DNA from: an uncultured Pelagibacteraceae bacterium | GTDB taxonomy: Bacteria; Pseudomonadota; Alphaproteobacteria; Pelagibacterales; Pelagibacteraceae | Assembly: GCA_902604355.1 (NCBI GenBank) | Contig: CACKYN010000008.1 | Location: 1-47,682 of the forward strand | Reading direction: 5' to 3' | DNA: 47,682 nt | Part shown: positions 1 through 8,082 of the stretch, piece by piece | How the letters are laid out: every line of letters starts with the position of its first letter | How positions within the stretch are numbered: position 1 is the first letter of the stretch | Program-made: the position numbers and the translations under genes | The notes under the pieces: generated by a model | Database searches by the model: none | What the model was told of the DNA's origin: nothing | What the model saw: the letters and a program-made list of their open reading frames with translations, nothing else

Positions 1-798
1 GCTTGGAAAATACCTGAAGGATCATCCTCATCAAAAGGAAAATCTTTGTTTAATATTTTACCTTTAAAAAGTCATCAAGCAATTAGCTCTATTATGCCAA
101 TGCCTGAAGATGAAACAGATTCAAAAAACTATCAAATAATTTTTGCCACAGCTTTAGGAAAAGTTAGAAAGAATAGTTTAGATGACTTTTCATCAATTAA
201 TACATCTGGAAAAATTGCAATGAAATTAGATAATAATGATAAGATAGTAGGGGTTAAAATTTGTACAGATGATCAAGACGTTATTTTAAGTACAAAATTT
301 GGTAAGTGTATAAGATTTGAGGCAAAGAAATTGAGAGTTTTCAAAGGAAGATCCTCAAAAGGCATAAAGGGAATAGAACTAGCACCAAATGATCAAATAG
401 TTTCTTTATCAGTAATTGATACTGATAAAATTAAGCAAAATGGAAAAAAATCTAAAGATGAAAAATCTGAATTAAATGCAAAAGAGAAATTTGTTTTATC
501 AATAAGTCAAAATGGATTTGGTAAAAAAACCTCTCATTTTGATTACAGAGTTACAAATCGAGGAGGTAAAGGCATTATTGGAATTGTTAACTCGCCAAGA
601 AATGGAAACATTACATCTTCATTTCCTGTTTACGAGGGTGATGAAATATTAATATCAACTAATAAAGGTAGAGTTATAAGAGTTGCTGTTAAAGAGATAA
701 GAACTGCCGGAAGAAATACTCAAGGTGTTAGAATTATTAAACTAACAGGTGAGGAAAAAGTTGTATCTGCAATTAAAATAGATGATAACTTGATTTAA
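1..798 (+). CDS. gyrA: DNA gyrase subunit A, C-terminal part (5' end outside window)
   Basis: The reading frame is open from base 1, so this is the last 265 codons of a gene that begins before the window. The residues match the GyrA C-terminal beta-pinwheel that wraps DNA and lets gyrase introduce negative supercoils: repeated blades ending in patterns such as FGKCIRFEAKKLRVFKGRSSKGIKGI and NKGRVIRVAVKEIRTAGRNTQGV, with RGGKGIIGI between them. A lysine-rich linker lies near residues 130-145 of the visible part. The breakage-reunion domain with the active-site Tyr is upstream and not visible. It is followed 4 bases later by coaD, the usual alphaproteobacterial order. Confidence 0.93.
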   Translation, partial: AWKIPEGSSSSKGKSLFNILPLKSHQAISSIMPMPEDETDSKNYQIIFATALGKVRKNSLDDFSSINTSGKIAMKLDNNDKIVGVKICTDDQDVILSTKFGKCIRFEAKKLRVFKGRSSKGIKGIELAPNDQIVSLSVIDTDKIKQNGKKSKDEKSELNAKEKFVLSISQNGFGKKTSHFDYRVTNRGGKGIIGIVNSPRNGNITSSFPVYEGDEILISTNKGRVIRVAVKEIRTAGRNTQGVRIIKLTGEEKVVSAIKIDDNLI

Positions 799-802
799 TT
801 TA

Positions 803-1299
803 ATGAGCAAAATAGCTATATATCCAGGTACATTTGATCCAATTACATATGGACATATCGATGTAATAAAAAAAAAGCTTTGAAACTATTTGATAAGATT
901 GTTGTTGCTGTTTCAGATGTTAGTAGTAAAAATTATCTATTTAGCTCAGAGGAGAGAATAGAAATAGTCAATAAAGCTTTATTTAAGGATTTAAAACTTA
1001 ACAAAAAAAAAATTACAGTAGTGTCTTTTAGCTCATTAACTACTGATTTATGTAAAAGATATAAATCGAATATTATTCTTAGGGGATTAAGAGCTGTGTC
1101 TGATTTTGAGTATGAATTTCAATTAGCTGGAATGAACAGAAAATTAAATCAGAATATAGAAACTATTTTTTTAATGTCAGACGTTGAAAATCAAATTATC
1201 TCATCCAGATTTGTCAAAGAGATTGTAAAATTAAATGGTGATATTAAAAAATTTACTACCAAAAGTACTATTAAATCTTTAAAAGAAAAATATGAATAG
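803..1299 (+). CDS. coaD: Phosphopantetheine adenylyltransferase, reading frame broken in an A run
   Basis: CoaD makes dephospho-CoA from 4'-phosphopantetheine and ATP, the fourth step of CoA synthesis. The ATG at 803 gives MSKIAIYPGTFDPITYGHID, the start of the family with its T/HxGH nucleotidyl-transfer motif (here YGH). The frame then reads into a stop at 881-883. The rest of the protein, ALKLFDKIVVAVSD through RGLRAVSDFEYEFQLAGMNR and SSRFVKEIVKLNGD, is intact in another frame from about 877 to 1299. The two parts meet at nine A residues (868-876). Aligned to the family, two lysine codons are expected there but eight A remain after the ATA codon, so the tract is +2 (or -1) out of frame. 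This could be a sequencing error, a real mutation, or a frame rescued by slippage on poly(A). CoaD is normally essential, and no other copy lies in this window. The end overlaps the next gene by 8 bases. Confidence 0.85.
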
Positions 1300-1852
1300 A
1301 ATTTTAATTAACTTATTTATTTTATTTTTTTTTATTACCAATCAATCAATAGCTGAGGAGAATATAATGATTTTAAAATTAAAAGATGGGGACGTGAAAA
1401 TAGAGTTATTTGAAGATGTAGCACCAAATCACGTGAAAAGAATCAAAGAATTAGCAGATGATGGAAAATACGATAACGTTGTTTTCCATAGAGTAATTGA
1501 TGGCTTTATGGCTCAAACTGGTGATGTAAAATTTGGTAACTCAGAGTCAAAGGATTTCGATTTAAGGAGAGCAGGAATGGGTGGATCTGAATTACCAGAT
1601 TTGAAGCAGGAATTTAGTAGTTTGCCACATGATAGAGGAACGTTATCTATGGCTAGATCTTCAGATCCAAATAGCGCAAATAGTCAATTTTTTATATGTT
1701 TTAAACCAGCACCTTTTTTAGACAGACAATATACTGTTTTTGGAAAAGTAATTGAAGGAATGGATTTAGTAGACAAAATTAAAAGAGGCGATGAAAGTAA
1801 CAACGGATCTGTGTCAGATCCAGATAAGATCATAAGCTTTAAATCACAATAA
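1292..1852 (+). CDS. Peptidyl-prolyl cis-trans isomerase, cyclophilin type, exported
   Basis: This cyclophilin catalyses cis-trans isomerisation of X-Pro bonds. Residues 1-21 form a signal peptide (hydrophobic core, then SIA before EE), so it should fold proteins in the periplasm. The catalytic Arg motif FHRVIDGFMAQTGD is at 65-78 and the SQFF motif at 131-134. The length, 186 residues, is normal for a single-domain cyclophilin. The start overlaps the end of coaD, suggesting co-transcription. Other Alphaproteobacteria often have a second, cytosolic cyclophilin and queA at this point; neither is here. Confidence 0.92.
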   Translation: MNRILINLFILFFFITNQSIAEENIMILKLKDGDVKIELFEDVAPNHVKRIKELADDGKYDNVVFHRVIDGFMAQTGDVKFGNSESKDFDLRRAGMGGSELPDLKQEFSSLPHDRGTLSMARSSDPNSANSQFFICFKPAPFLDRQYTVFGKVIEGMDLVDKIKRGDESNNGSVSDPDKIISFKSQ

Positions 1853-1860
1853 TATATTTG

Positions 1861-2973
1861 ATGGCATTAAAAAATTTTGCCTTTAAAGTTATTAAAAAAG
1901 ACAGGTTTGCTAGGTCAGGTGTTATAGAAACACATCGTAGCTGTATAAACACTCCAGCTTTTATGCCTGTTGGTACACAAGCGACTGTTAAAGCTTGTAC
2001 AATTGATGATATAAAAAAAACTGGATCCCAAATAATTTTGTCTAACACTTATCATCTAATGATAAGACCGGGTGTTGAAAGAATTAAATCAGCAGGTGGG
2101 TTACATGAATTTATGAACTGTGACCTACCAATTTTAACAGACTCTGGTGGTTTTCAAGTAATGTCTTTATCTAAATTAAATAAAATTGATCGTGAAAAAG
2201 GAGCTATATTTAATTCACACGTAGATGGGAAAAAATTTTATTTAAGCCCTGAAGAAAGTATAAGAGTTCAACTAGGATTAAACTCAGATATTGTTATGAT
2301 CATGGATGAGTGTCCCAAAAAAACTAACGATTATGATTTAATAGAAAAATCTATGAATCTATCTTTGTATTGGGCGGATAGATCAAAGAAAGCATTTGGT
2401 TTAAATCCCCACAAAGCTCTTTTTGGTATTGTGCAAGGAGGTTTATTCAAAGATTTACGAATTAAATCATTAAAAGAATTAATTAATATAGGTTTTGATG
2501 GTTATGCATTAGGGGGCCTTGCCGTAGGTGAAACTCAACAAGAAATGTTTACAGTTTTAGATGATGTGAAAGAGTATCTACCTGATGAAAAACCTCATTA
2601 TTTGATGGGTGTTGGTACGCCTTCTGATATTCTTGGAGCTGTCAAACGTGGTATTGATATGTTTGATTGTGTTCTACCTACTAGATCTGGAAGAACTGGA
2701 CTTGCTTTTACTTGGGAAGGAAGAATAAATATAAAAAATAACAAATATCAAAACGATAATACGCCTTTAGATTCTAATTGTAATAATTTAAGTCTTAATA
2801 AATATTCTAAAAATTACCTAAACCATCTTTTTAATACAAATGAAATACTAGCATCAATGATATTGACTCTACACAATATCAACTTTTATCAAGAATTAAT
2901 GTCTTCTATTAGAGATAATATAGAGGCAGGTACGTTCGATAAATTTCATGATAAATACATAGATAAGTTGTAA
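1861..2973 (+). CDS. tgt: tRNA-guanine transglycosylase with eroded zinc site
   Basis: Tgt swaps guanine 34 for preQ1 in GUN-anticodon tRNAs, the first tRNA-bound step of queuosine formation. The ATG at 1861 is chosen over a TTG one codon earlier. Catalytic elements are present: DSGGFQVMSL, GGLAVGE, GVGTPSDI, and RGIDMFDCVLPTR with the nucleophilic Asp. The length, 370 residues, is normal. The oddity is the C-terminal zinc site. The family has CxCxxC followed by YLxHL. Here only the first Cys remains (SNCNNLSL, bases about 2776-2799) while YLNHL is kept, so two of the three zinc cysteines are replaced by Asn and Leu. queA, usually just upstream in Alphaproteobacteria, is missing from this locus. 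Confidence 0.93.
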   Translation: MALKNFAFKVIKKDRFARSGVIETHRSCINTPAFMPVGTQATVKACTIDDIKKTGSQIILSNTYHLMIRPGVERIKSAGGLHEFMNCDLPILTDSGGFQVMSLSKLNKIDREKGAIFNSHVDGKKFYLSPEESIRVQLGLNSDIVMIMDECPKKTNDYDLIEKSMNLSLYWADRSKKAFGLNPHKALFGIVQGGLFKDLRIKSLKELINIGFDGYALGGLAVGETQQEMFTVLDDVKEYLPDEKPHYLMGVGTPSDILGAVKRGIDMFDCVLPTRSGRTGLAFTWEGRINIKNNKYQNDNTPLDSNCNNLSLNKYSKNYLNHLFNTNEILASMILTLHNINFYQELMSSIRDNIEAGTFDKFHDKYIDKL

Positions 2974-2995
2974 TAGAATTTAATATTTGCCTAAA

Positions 2996-3032
2996 TTGAC
3001 ATTTGAAAAAATAAAATAAATCTATATATAAC
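2996..3032 (+). promoter_or_regulatory. Possible promoter for tRNA-Lys
   Basis: A perfect -35 hexamer TTGACA (2996-3001) lies upstream of an AT-only stretch containing TATATA (3023-3028) and TATAAC (3027-3032), about 25-30 bases before the tRNA. The spacing (21 or more bases) is longer than the usual 16-18, so the -10 assignment is uncertain. Confidence 0.3.
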
Positions 3033-3055
3033 AATAATTCAGATTGAATAAATTG

Positions 3056-3131
<76 letters not shown>

Positions 3132-3139
3132 TAATTCAT

Positions 3140-3967
3140 CTAAACTGTTTTAATTGGTGGAAAATCTAAAATCACCTCGTTCATTTTTTCATTTAAATCT
3201 TTGATTCTGTTATCAGACGAAGGGTGAGTGCTCATAAATTCAGGGGGTTCCTTTCCTTTATTAAGTTTTTTCATTCTCTCCCAAATTTTGACTGTCTCTC
3301 TTATGTCATAACCAGATAGAGATGAAAATACCATACCTAAATAGTCTGCTTCACTTTCTTGTTTTCTATTAAAAGGATTTAAAATTCCCAATTGAGCCAA
3401 TAAACCAACTGTGTTCATACCTGTTGTTCTATTGATATCTGAAAGCACTCCACCAGAGGCAATATCAATTATTCTTGTTCCCACATTTAGTAAAGTTCCT
3501 CTGCTAGCTCTTTCAACCGAATGTTTTGCAACAGCGTGGGCAATCTCATGTCCCATAACAGCAGCTAAACCATCAGTATTTTTTGTTGCTTCAAGAATAC
3601 CTGTATATACTGCAATCTTTCCACCCGGCATACACCAGGCGTTTCTAACCTTTTTTTTATCTATTAAAATATATTCCCAATCAAAATTAGCAGTAGGATC
3701 GTTTAAACCTTCTCGATCAAAATATTCAGATATAGAATTTTCCATTTTTCTTCCAATCTGTTTAATTTCATCAAGAGTTTTTTTATCGTTACTCATGTTT
3801 TCTTTTTCTTTAATTTTTTCATAAATTTGGGCTGCTTGAGCATTTAGCTTAGCTTCAGAAACTATTTTTAATTGTTTTCTCTCAGTAATCGGCGCGGAAG
3901 TACAAGAGGGCAAGAAATATCCACAACAACTACAACCAACATAAGATAAAAATTTTCTTCTATTCAT
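3140..3967 (-). CDS. M48-family metalloprotease, putative exported lipoprotein
   Basis: This is a zinc peptidase of the M48 family (the LoiP/BepA-like periplasmic group), thought to act in envelope protein quality control. The zinc motif HEIAH is at 140-144 and the third-ligand region ESEAD at 204-208. The N terminus has a twin-arginine-like start (NRRKFLSYVG) and a possible lipobox LPSC at Cys22, which suggests Tat-exported lipoprotein status, although Pro at -2 is unusual. The length, 275 residues, fits the short M48 proteins that lack TPR repeats. It is transcribed away from the DUF502 gene and ends just after tRNA-Lys on the opposite strand. The substrate is unknown. Confidence 0.88.
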   Translation of the reverse strand: MNRRKFLSYVGCSCCGYFLPSCTSAPITERKQLKIVSEAKLNAQAAQIYEKIKEKENMSNDKKTLDEIKQIGRKMENSISEYFDREGLNDPTANFDWEYILIDKKKVRNAWCMPGGKIAVYTGILEATKNTDGLAAVMGHEIAHAVAKHSVERASRGTLLNVGTRIIDIASGGVLSDINRTTGMNTVGLLAQLGILNPFNRKQESEADYLGMVFSSLSGYDIRETVKIWERMKKLNKGKEPPEFMSTHPSSDNRIKDLNEKMNEVILDFPPIKTV

Positions 3968-3998
3968 AAGTGTATAAAATTGATAATACTAAAATATC

Positions 3999-4076
3999 AT
4001 GAATCTTAATAACAAAATTTTAATTGTTTTGTTTATCATTGCAATTATTTTTGTTATTTACGCAAGTTATAATTAG
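3999..4076 (+). CDS. Possible 25-residue hydrophobic peptide
   Basis: An ATG-started frame encodes MNLNNKILIVLFIIAIIFV followed by IYASYN: a short Asn/Lys-containing N terminus and one strongly hydrophobic helix. It sits in the divergent gap between the M48 protease and the DUF502 gene, with its stop 4 bases before the DUF502 start. Such tight packing fits a real leader peptide or small membrane protein in so compact a genome. Nothing else supports it: there is no clear ribosome binding site, and AT-rich DNA produces hydrophobic frames by chance. Confidence 0.35.
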   Translation: MNLNNKILIVLFIIAIIFVIYASYN

Positions 4077-4080
4077 AAAT

Positions 4081-4695
4081 ATGGCTAAAAAAAATTCAAA
4101 AAAATCGTTTTCTCTTACATTAAGAAATTATTTTATAACAGGAGTGGTTGTTTTAATACCTATTGGATTTACTTTATATCTTAGCAAAATTCTTATAGGT
4201 ATTTCATCAAATCTAATACCTGCAAATATTAATCCTAATAGTTATTTACCATTTAATATACCTGGTGTTGAGATATTAATTTCAATTATTCTTATTACTT
4301 TTGTTGGTGGTTTGTCACTTTCTTTTTTTGGAAGAAGAATTTTAAAATTAATTGATGATCTTTTTAAAAGAATTCCTTTTTTAAGAACTGTTTATTCAGC
4401 AATAGTTCAAATGACAGAAACATTTTCTAAAAAAGATGATAGTCAAAAAAGTGTAGTGTTAATTGAATATCCAAGAAAAGGAGTTTGGGCCGTTGGTTTT
4501 GCAACTAAAGAAAATACTGGTGAGATGGCTCAAAAAACAAACAAAAAACTAGTTAATGTTTTTGTTCCTACAACTCCAAATCCTACAAGTGGATTTTTAT
4601 TAATGTTTCCAGTTGAAGATGTTATATATTTAAATATGTCATTTGAAGAGGCCTCTAAATTTATAGTGTCTGCAGGAACTTCAACAAAATCTTAA
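4081..4695 (+). CDS. DUF502-family inner-membrane protein
   Basis: The ATG at 4081 gives MAKKNSKKSF, a basic N terminus, then two membrane helices (about residues 15-40 and 60-85). A soluble part follows with the family signature FKRIPFLRTVYSAIVQM, a VVLIEYPRKGVWAVGFATK strand region and VFVPTTPNPTSGFLLMFP. This pattern is DUF502, a conserved membrane family of unknown function, and the length (204 residues) is typical. An in-frame TTG at 4024 would add residues ahead of the basic start and overlap the possible small peptide, so it is not preferred. It converges on recG with a 4-base overlap. Confidence 0.85.
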   Translation: MAKKNSKKSFSLTLRNYFITGVVVLIPIGFTLYLSKILIGISSNLIPANINPNSYLPFNIPGVEILISIILITFVGGLSLSFFGRRILKLIDDLFKRIPFLRTVYSAIVQMTETFSKKDDSQKSVVLIEYPRKGVWAVGFATKENTGEMAQKTNKKLVNVFVPTTPNPTSGFLLMFPVEDVIYLNMSFEEASKFIVSAGTSTKS

Positions 4696-6743
4696 GCAAT
4701 ATCATTAATAATATCTGCTCTATCATAAAGTTTAATCAGCGGTTTAAATTTACTGATATCCTCGTTTGAGCGTTCAATTCTTTTAATTTCTTTTTCAGCG
4801 AGTAAAAAAAGATCACTATTATGAATAGGGTCAGCTAATTTAAAATTTTTAATACCACTCTGTTTAAAACCAAGCAGGTCTCCAAAACCTCTAATTTTCA
4901 TATCTTCTTCAGATATAAAAAAACCATCATTACTTTGTTTTAATATATTAATTCTTTTTTTTGCATTTTCGGATAAATTTGACTTAAACATTAATATACA
5001 TGTTGACTCTTTATCTCCTCGACCAACACGACCTCTTAGCTGATGTAGCTGAGATAAACCAAATTTATTTGCATTTTCAATAATTATTACGTTTGCATTT
5101 GGAAAGTCAATTCCAACTTCAATAATTGTTGTTGAAACTAGAATCTTGAATTTATTTTTTTGAAAATCATTTAATATTTTCTCTTTTTCATCTATTTCAG
5201 TTTTTCCATGTAATAATAAAACCTGATTTGGAAATAATTTTTTTAAAAATTCAAATTTGTTAACGGCAGAAGTATTATCTAATTTTTTAGACTCTTCTAT
5301 TAAAGGACATACCCAAAAGATTTGATTTCCTAAATTTATTTCTTTTTTAATAAATTTAAGAACATCATCAATTTTACTCTCTAATTTACTATATGTTTTA
5401 ATTGGTTTTCTAGATTTTGGCTTCCCCTTTATAATTGATAAATCCATATCACCATACATTGTCATGGTTAAAGTTCGTGGTATTGGAGTAGCTGTCATCA
5501 ATAAAACATCACAATCATCACCACCTTTATCAGATAGCTTTTTTCTTTGATTAACACCAAACTTGTGTTGTTCATCGATAATAATTAATCCAAGTTTTTT
5601 ATAGCTAACTTTTTTTTGAAATATTGCGTGAGTTCCAAATATAATATCTATTTTATTATTTTTTAATTTCTCTAAAATTATTTTTCTGTTTTTATAATCA
5701 GATTTTCCTGAAATTAATTCAATTTTTTTACTATCTGGAAAAATTTCTCTCGCTAAATTATGATGTTGACGTGCTAATATGTCTGTAGGAGCCATAAAAG
5801 CAACTTGGTAGCCTGCATTTATGGTGTTGTATGCTGATAGAAGAGCTATAATAGTTTTACCACTTCCAACATCACCCTGTAAAAGTCTAAACATTTTAGT
5901 AGACGTACTTAAATCTTTATTAATTTCTTTTAGGGAATTTAATTGGTCATTTGTCAAAGAAAAACTTAATTTATTTATTAAACTATTTTGCAAATACAAA
6001 TCAATTTTTTTTCTTTTTTTTTTTATTTTTTTAATTTTTTTTCTTATTTCAGAATTTACTAAAAAAGTTGAAAATATTTCATCATAAGCAAGTCTCTGAT
6101 AAAAATTATCTTTATATTTTCCGATATTTTCTGGTTTGTGAAGTTCTACAATGGAATTTTTCCAACTTAAATTTCCAAATTTCTTAATGATATGATTAGA
6201 GTGCCATTCATTTAATACAGGTAATTTGTTAATGATTTGGTTAATAATTTTATTGTAAACTTTTTCAGATATTCCTTCGGTTAAAGAGTACTTATTATGC
6301 ACTTGTTTAATTATAGAAGCGTCTTCAGATATATATTTTGGGTTTGTTAATTGATATTTGTTTTTAAAATAACTAATTTTTCCACTTATAGTTATTTCCT
6401 TACCTATTGGGAGAATTTTTTTTATATATCCCTCGTAACTATTAAAAAAAACACAATCTAATTTTCCAGAGTCATCTGAACAAATAACTCTATTAGGTAA
6501 ATTTCTTATTCTAGGAAATAAATACTTTTGAGGTGTAACCGTAACTGTTTGATTCTCACCAATTTTAAGATCTTTTATTTTTGATGACAAGCTTCTATCC
6601 GTATAAGATTTTGGAAGTTTCCATAAAAGATCAAATAAATTGTTAATATTTTTTTTTTTAAGTAAATTTGTTGTTTTAACTCCAACACCTTTTAATGCTG
6701 TTAAATCTGATAATAAATATTTATAATTACTTTTAATATCCAT
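4692..6743 (-). CDS. recG: ATP-dependent DNA helicase RecG
   Basis: RecG regresses stalled replication forks and migrates branched DNA. All expected parts are visible. An N-terminal OB-fold wedge domain includes the typical GVGVKTTNLLKK start. Walker A GDVGSGKT is near residue 290, DEQH the Walker B/DExH box, then LLMTATPIPRTL (motif III), and the C-terminal TIIEVGIDFPNANVIIIENA and QLHQLRGRVGRG (motifs V and VI). The end has the usual IRGFGDLLGFKQSG hook. The length, 683 residues, is normal. It diverges from sdhE with only 22 bases between starts, the same pairing seen in many Alphaproteobacteria. Confidence 0.97.
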   Translation of the reverse strand: MDIKSNYKYLLSDLTALKGVGVKTTNLLKKKNINNLFDLLWKLPKSYTDRSLSSKIKDLKIGENQTVTVTPQKYLFPRIRNLPNRVICSDDSGKLDCVFFNSYEGYIKKILPIGKEITISGKISYFKNKYQLTNPKYISEDASIIKQVHNKYSLTEGISEKVYNKIINQIINKLPVLNEWHSNHIIKKFGNLSWKNSIVELHKPENIGKYKDNFYQRLAYDEIFSTFLVNSEIRKKIKKIKKKRKKIDLYLQNSLINKLSFSLTNDQLNSLKEINKDLSTSTKMFRLLQGDVGSGKTIIALLSAYNTINAGYQVAFMAPTDILARQHHNLAREIFPDSKKIELISGKSDYKNRKIILEKLKNNKIDIIFGTHAIFQKKVSYKKLGLIIIDEQHKFGVNQRKKLSDKGGDDCDVLLMTATPIPRTLTMTMYGDMDLSIIKGKPKSRKPIKTYSKLESKIDDVLKFIKKEINLGNQIFWVCPLIEESKKLDNTSAVNKFEFLKKLFPNQVLLLHGKTEIDEKEKILNDFQKNKFKILVSTTIIEVGIDFPNANVIIIENANKFGLSQLHQLRGRVGRGDKESTCILMFKSNLSENAKKRINILKQSNDGFFISEEDMKIRGFGDLLGFKQSGIKNFKLADPIHNSDLFLLAEKEIKRIERSNEDISKFKPLIKLYDRADIINDIA

Positions 6744-6765
6744 ATTAAATTAATATATTCCAATA

Positions 6766-7023
6766 ATGACTATCAACCTAGATGAATTAAAAAAAAAAAT
6801 TATTTACAGATCTAATTATCGAGGTACAAAAGAAATGGATAAACTTTTGGGTGCATTTACCAAAAAAAATATTAATAATTTAAATTATGAAGACTTAATT
6901 GATTTAGAAAAATTATTAAATTTAGATGATACAAATCTGTATAACTTTTATACAGGAGTCGAAACTGATTTTAAATTAGAAAAGAATAGAGTAAATTTAC
7001 TTTTTAAAAATTTTAAATATTAA
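6766..7023 (+). CDS. sdhE: Succinate dehydrogenase assembly factor SdhE (FAD assembly factor)
   Basis: SdhE (DUF339) helps attach FAD covalently to the SdhA flavoprotein of succinate dehydrogenase. The diagnostic RGxxEMD motif is present as RGTKEMD (residues 19-25), in a small 85-residue all-helical protein of the right length. The divergent recG partner supports the call. The C terminus is more basic than in well-studied members. Confidence 0.88.
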   Translation: MTINLDELKKKIIYRSNYRGTKEMDKLLGAFTKKNINNLNYEDLIDLEKLLNLDDTNLYNFYTGVETDFKLEKNRVNLLFKNFKY

Positions 7024-7027
7024 GTAA

Positions 7028-7117
7028 TGGCGGAGAGACTGGGATTCGAACCCAGGAAAGAGTTGCCCCTTTGCCGGTTTTCAAGACCGGTGCTTTCAAC
7101 CGCTCAGCCATCTCTCC
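7028..7117 (-). tRNA. tRNA-Ser(UGA)
   Basis: On the minus strand the acceptor GGAGAGA pairs with TCTCTCC, followed by G and an encoded CCA. The anticodon loop CTTGAAA gives TGA between CCGGT and ACCGG. A long variable arm (CAAAGGGGCAACTCTTT) marks it as a class II serine tRNA. The length is 90 nt. Confidence 0.97.
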
Positions 7118-7203
7118 GTTCGCAAGGTTTTATAATTATAATTATTTAATTCAACCTTAAAATAGTCTATTAAAAACAATAACTACTAATTCCATTAAAT
7201 CTT

Positions 7204-8082
7204 ATGAATAAAGAATTCAATAAGGGGTTACTGCTAGCTGGTTCCGGCTCATTTTGGTGGGGATTTATTGGTGTTATTTATTTTAAATCTATAACTTATA
7301 TTGGTCACATAGAACTTGTAGTTCACAGGTGCCTTTGGTCGACTGTTACTTTAATAATAACTACATTTTTTTTTTCCAAATGGAATATTTTTTTTAAAAT
7401 TTTAAAAAGAAAAAAAAATTTAATTTACCTTTTCTTTTCAGGTAGTTTAATTTTTATAAATTGGGCAGCTTGGATTTATGCAATAGCTACAAATCGAATA
7501 ATTGATGCAAGCTTTGGTTATTTTATAATGCCAATTCTTAGTGTGATGTTAGGGTACATTTTTTTTAAGGAAATTCTTAACAAGAAAAGAATTTTTTCAA
7601 TTATTTTAGTCATGGTATCCATACTTTATTTAATTATTATGAGTTATAAATCTTTGCCATGGCTTGGTTTAGTCGTAGCATTTAGTTGGGGATTTTATAA
7701 TTTGTTAAGAAAAAAAATTAATGTAGATACAGATGTCGGATTATTAATAGAAAGCTTATTTATATTGCCATTTGCTATTGCAGCATTTTATTTAATCTCC
7801 ATTAATGGATTTAATGATTTTAAAATTGAAAATCCACCTATGATGTTACTAATTTTCTTGGCAGGGCCAATGACTGTTATTCCACTATTTTTATATGTTA
7901 GAGGTGTTGAGCTGTGTGGACTTGGCCCAACTGGAATGATTTTTTATATAACTCCAACTTTACAATTTTTACTTGGTTTTTTTTATTATGATGAAGTTTT
8001 TTCATTAAATAAATTAGTTAGTTTTATTTTTATTTGGATTGCTGTAATTGTATATTTGAAAGATTTAAATGAAAATAATTAA
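7204..8082 (+). CDS. rarD: EamA-family permease, RarD type
   Basis: This is a drug/metabolite-superfamily exporter with about ten hydrophobic helices across 292 residues, in two repeats typical of EamA. The RarD subgroup is suggested by the N-terminal GSGSFWWGFIGVIYFK, by INWAAWIYAIATNRIIDASFGYFI, and by GPMTVIPLFLYVRGVELCGL near the end. The name comes from E. coli, and the substrate of RarD proteins is not firmly known. The end overlaps the transglycosylase gene by 14 bases. Confidence 0.87.
   Translation: MNKEFNKGLLLAGSGSFWWGFIGVIYFKSITYIGHIELVVHRCLWSTVTLIITTFFFSKWNIFFKILKRKKNLIYLFFSGSLIFINWAAWIYAIATNRIIDASFGYFIMPILSVMLGYIFFKEILNKKRIFSIILVMVSILYLIIMSYKSLPWLGLVVAFSWGFYNLLRKKINVDTDVGLLIESLFILPFAIAAFYLISINGFNDFKIENPPMMLLIFLAGPMTVIPLFLYVRGVELCGLGPTGMIFYITPTLQFLLGFFYYDEVFSLNKLVSFIFIWIAVIVYLKDLNENN

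Noticed and set aside
1839..2048. 69-codon minus-strand frame at the tgt start
   Set aside because: Lies wholly opposite conserved tgt codons and has no features of its own.
3411..3824. 137-codon plus-strand frame inside the M48 protease gene
   Set aside because: It is the antisense shadow of a clearly conserved zinc protease.
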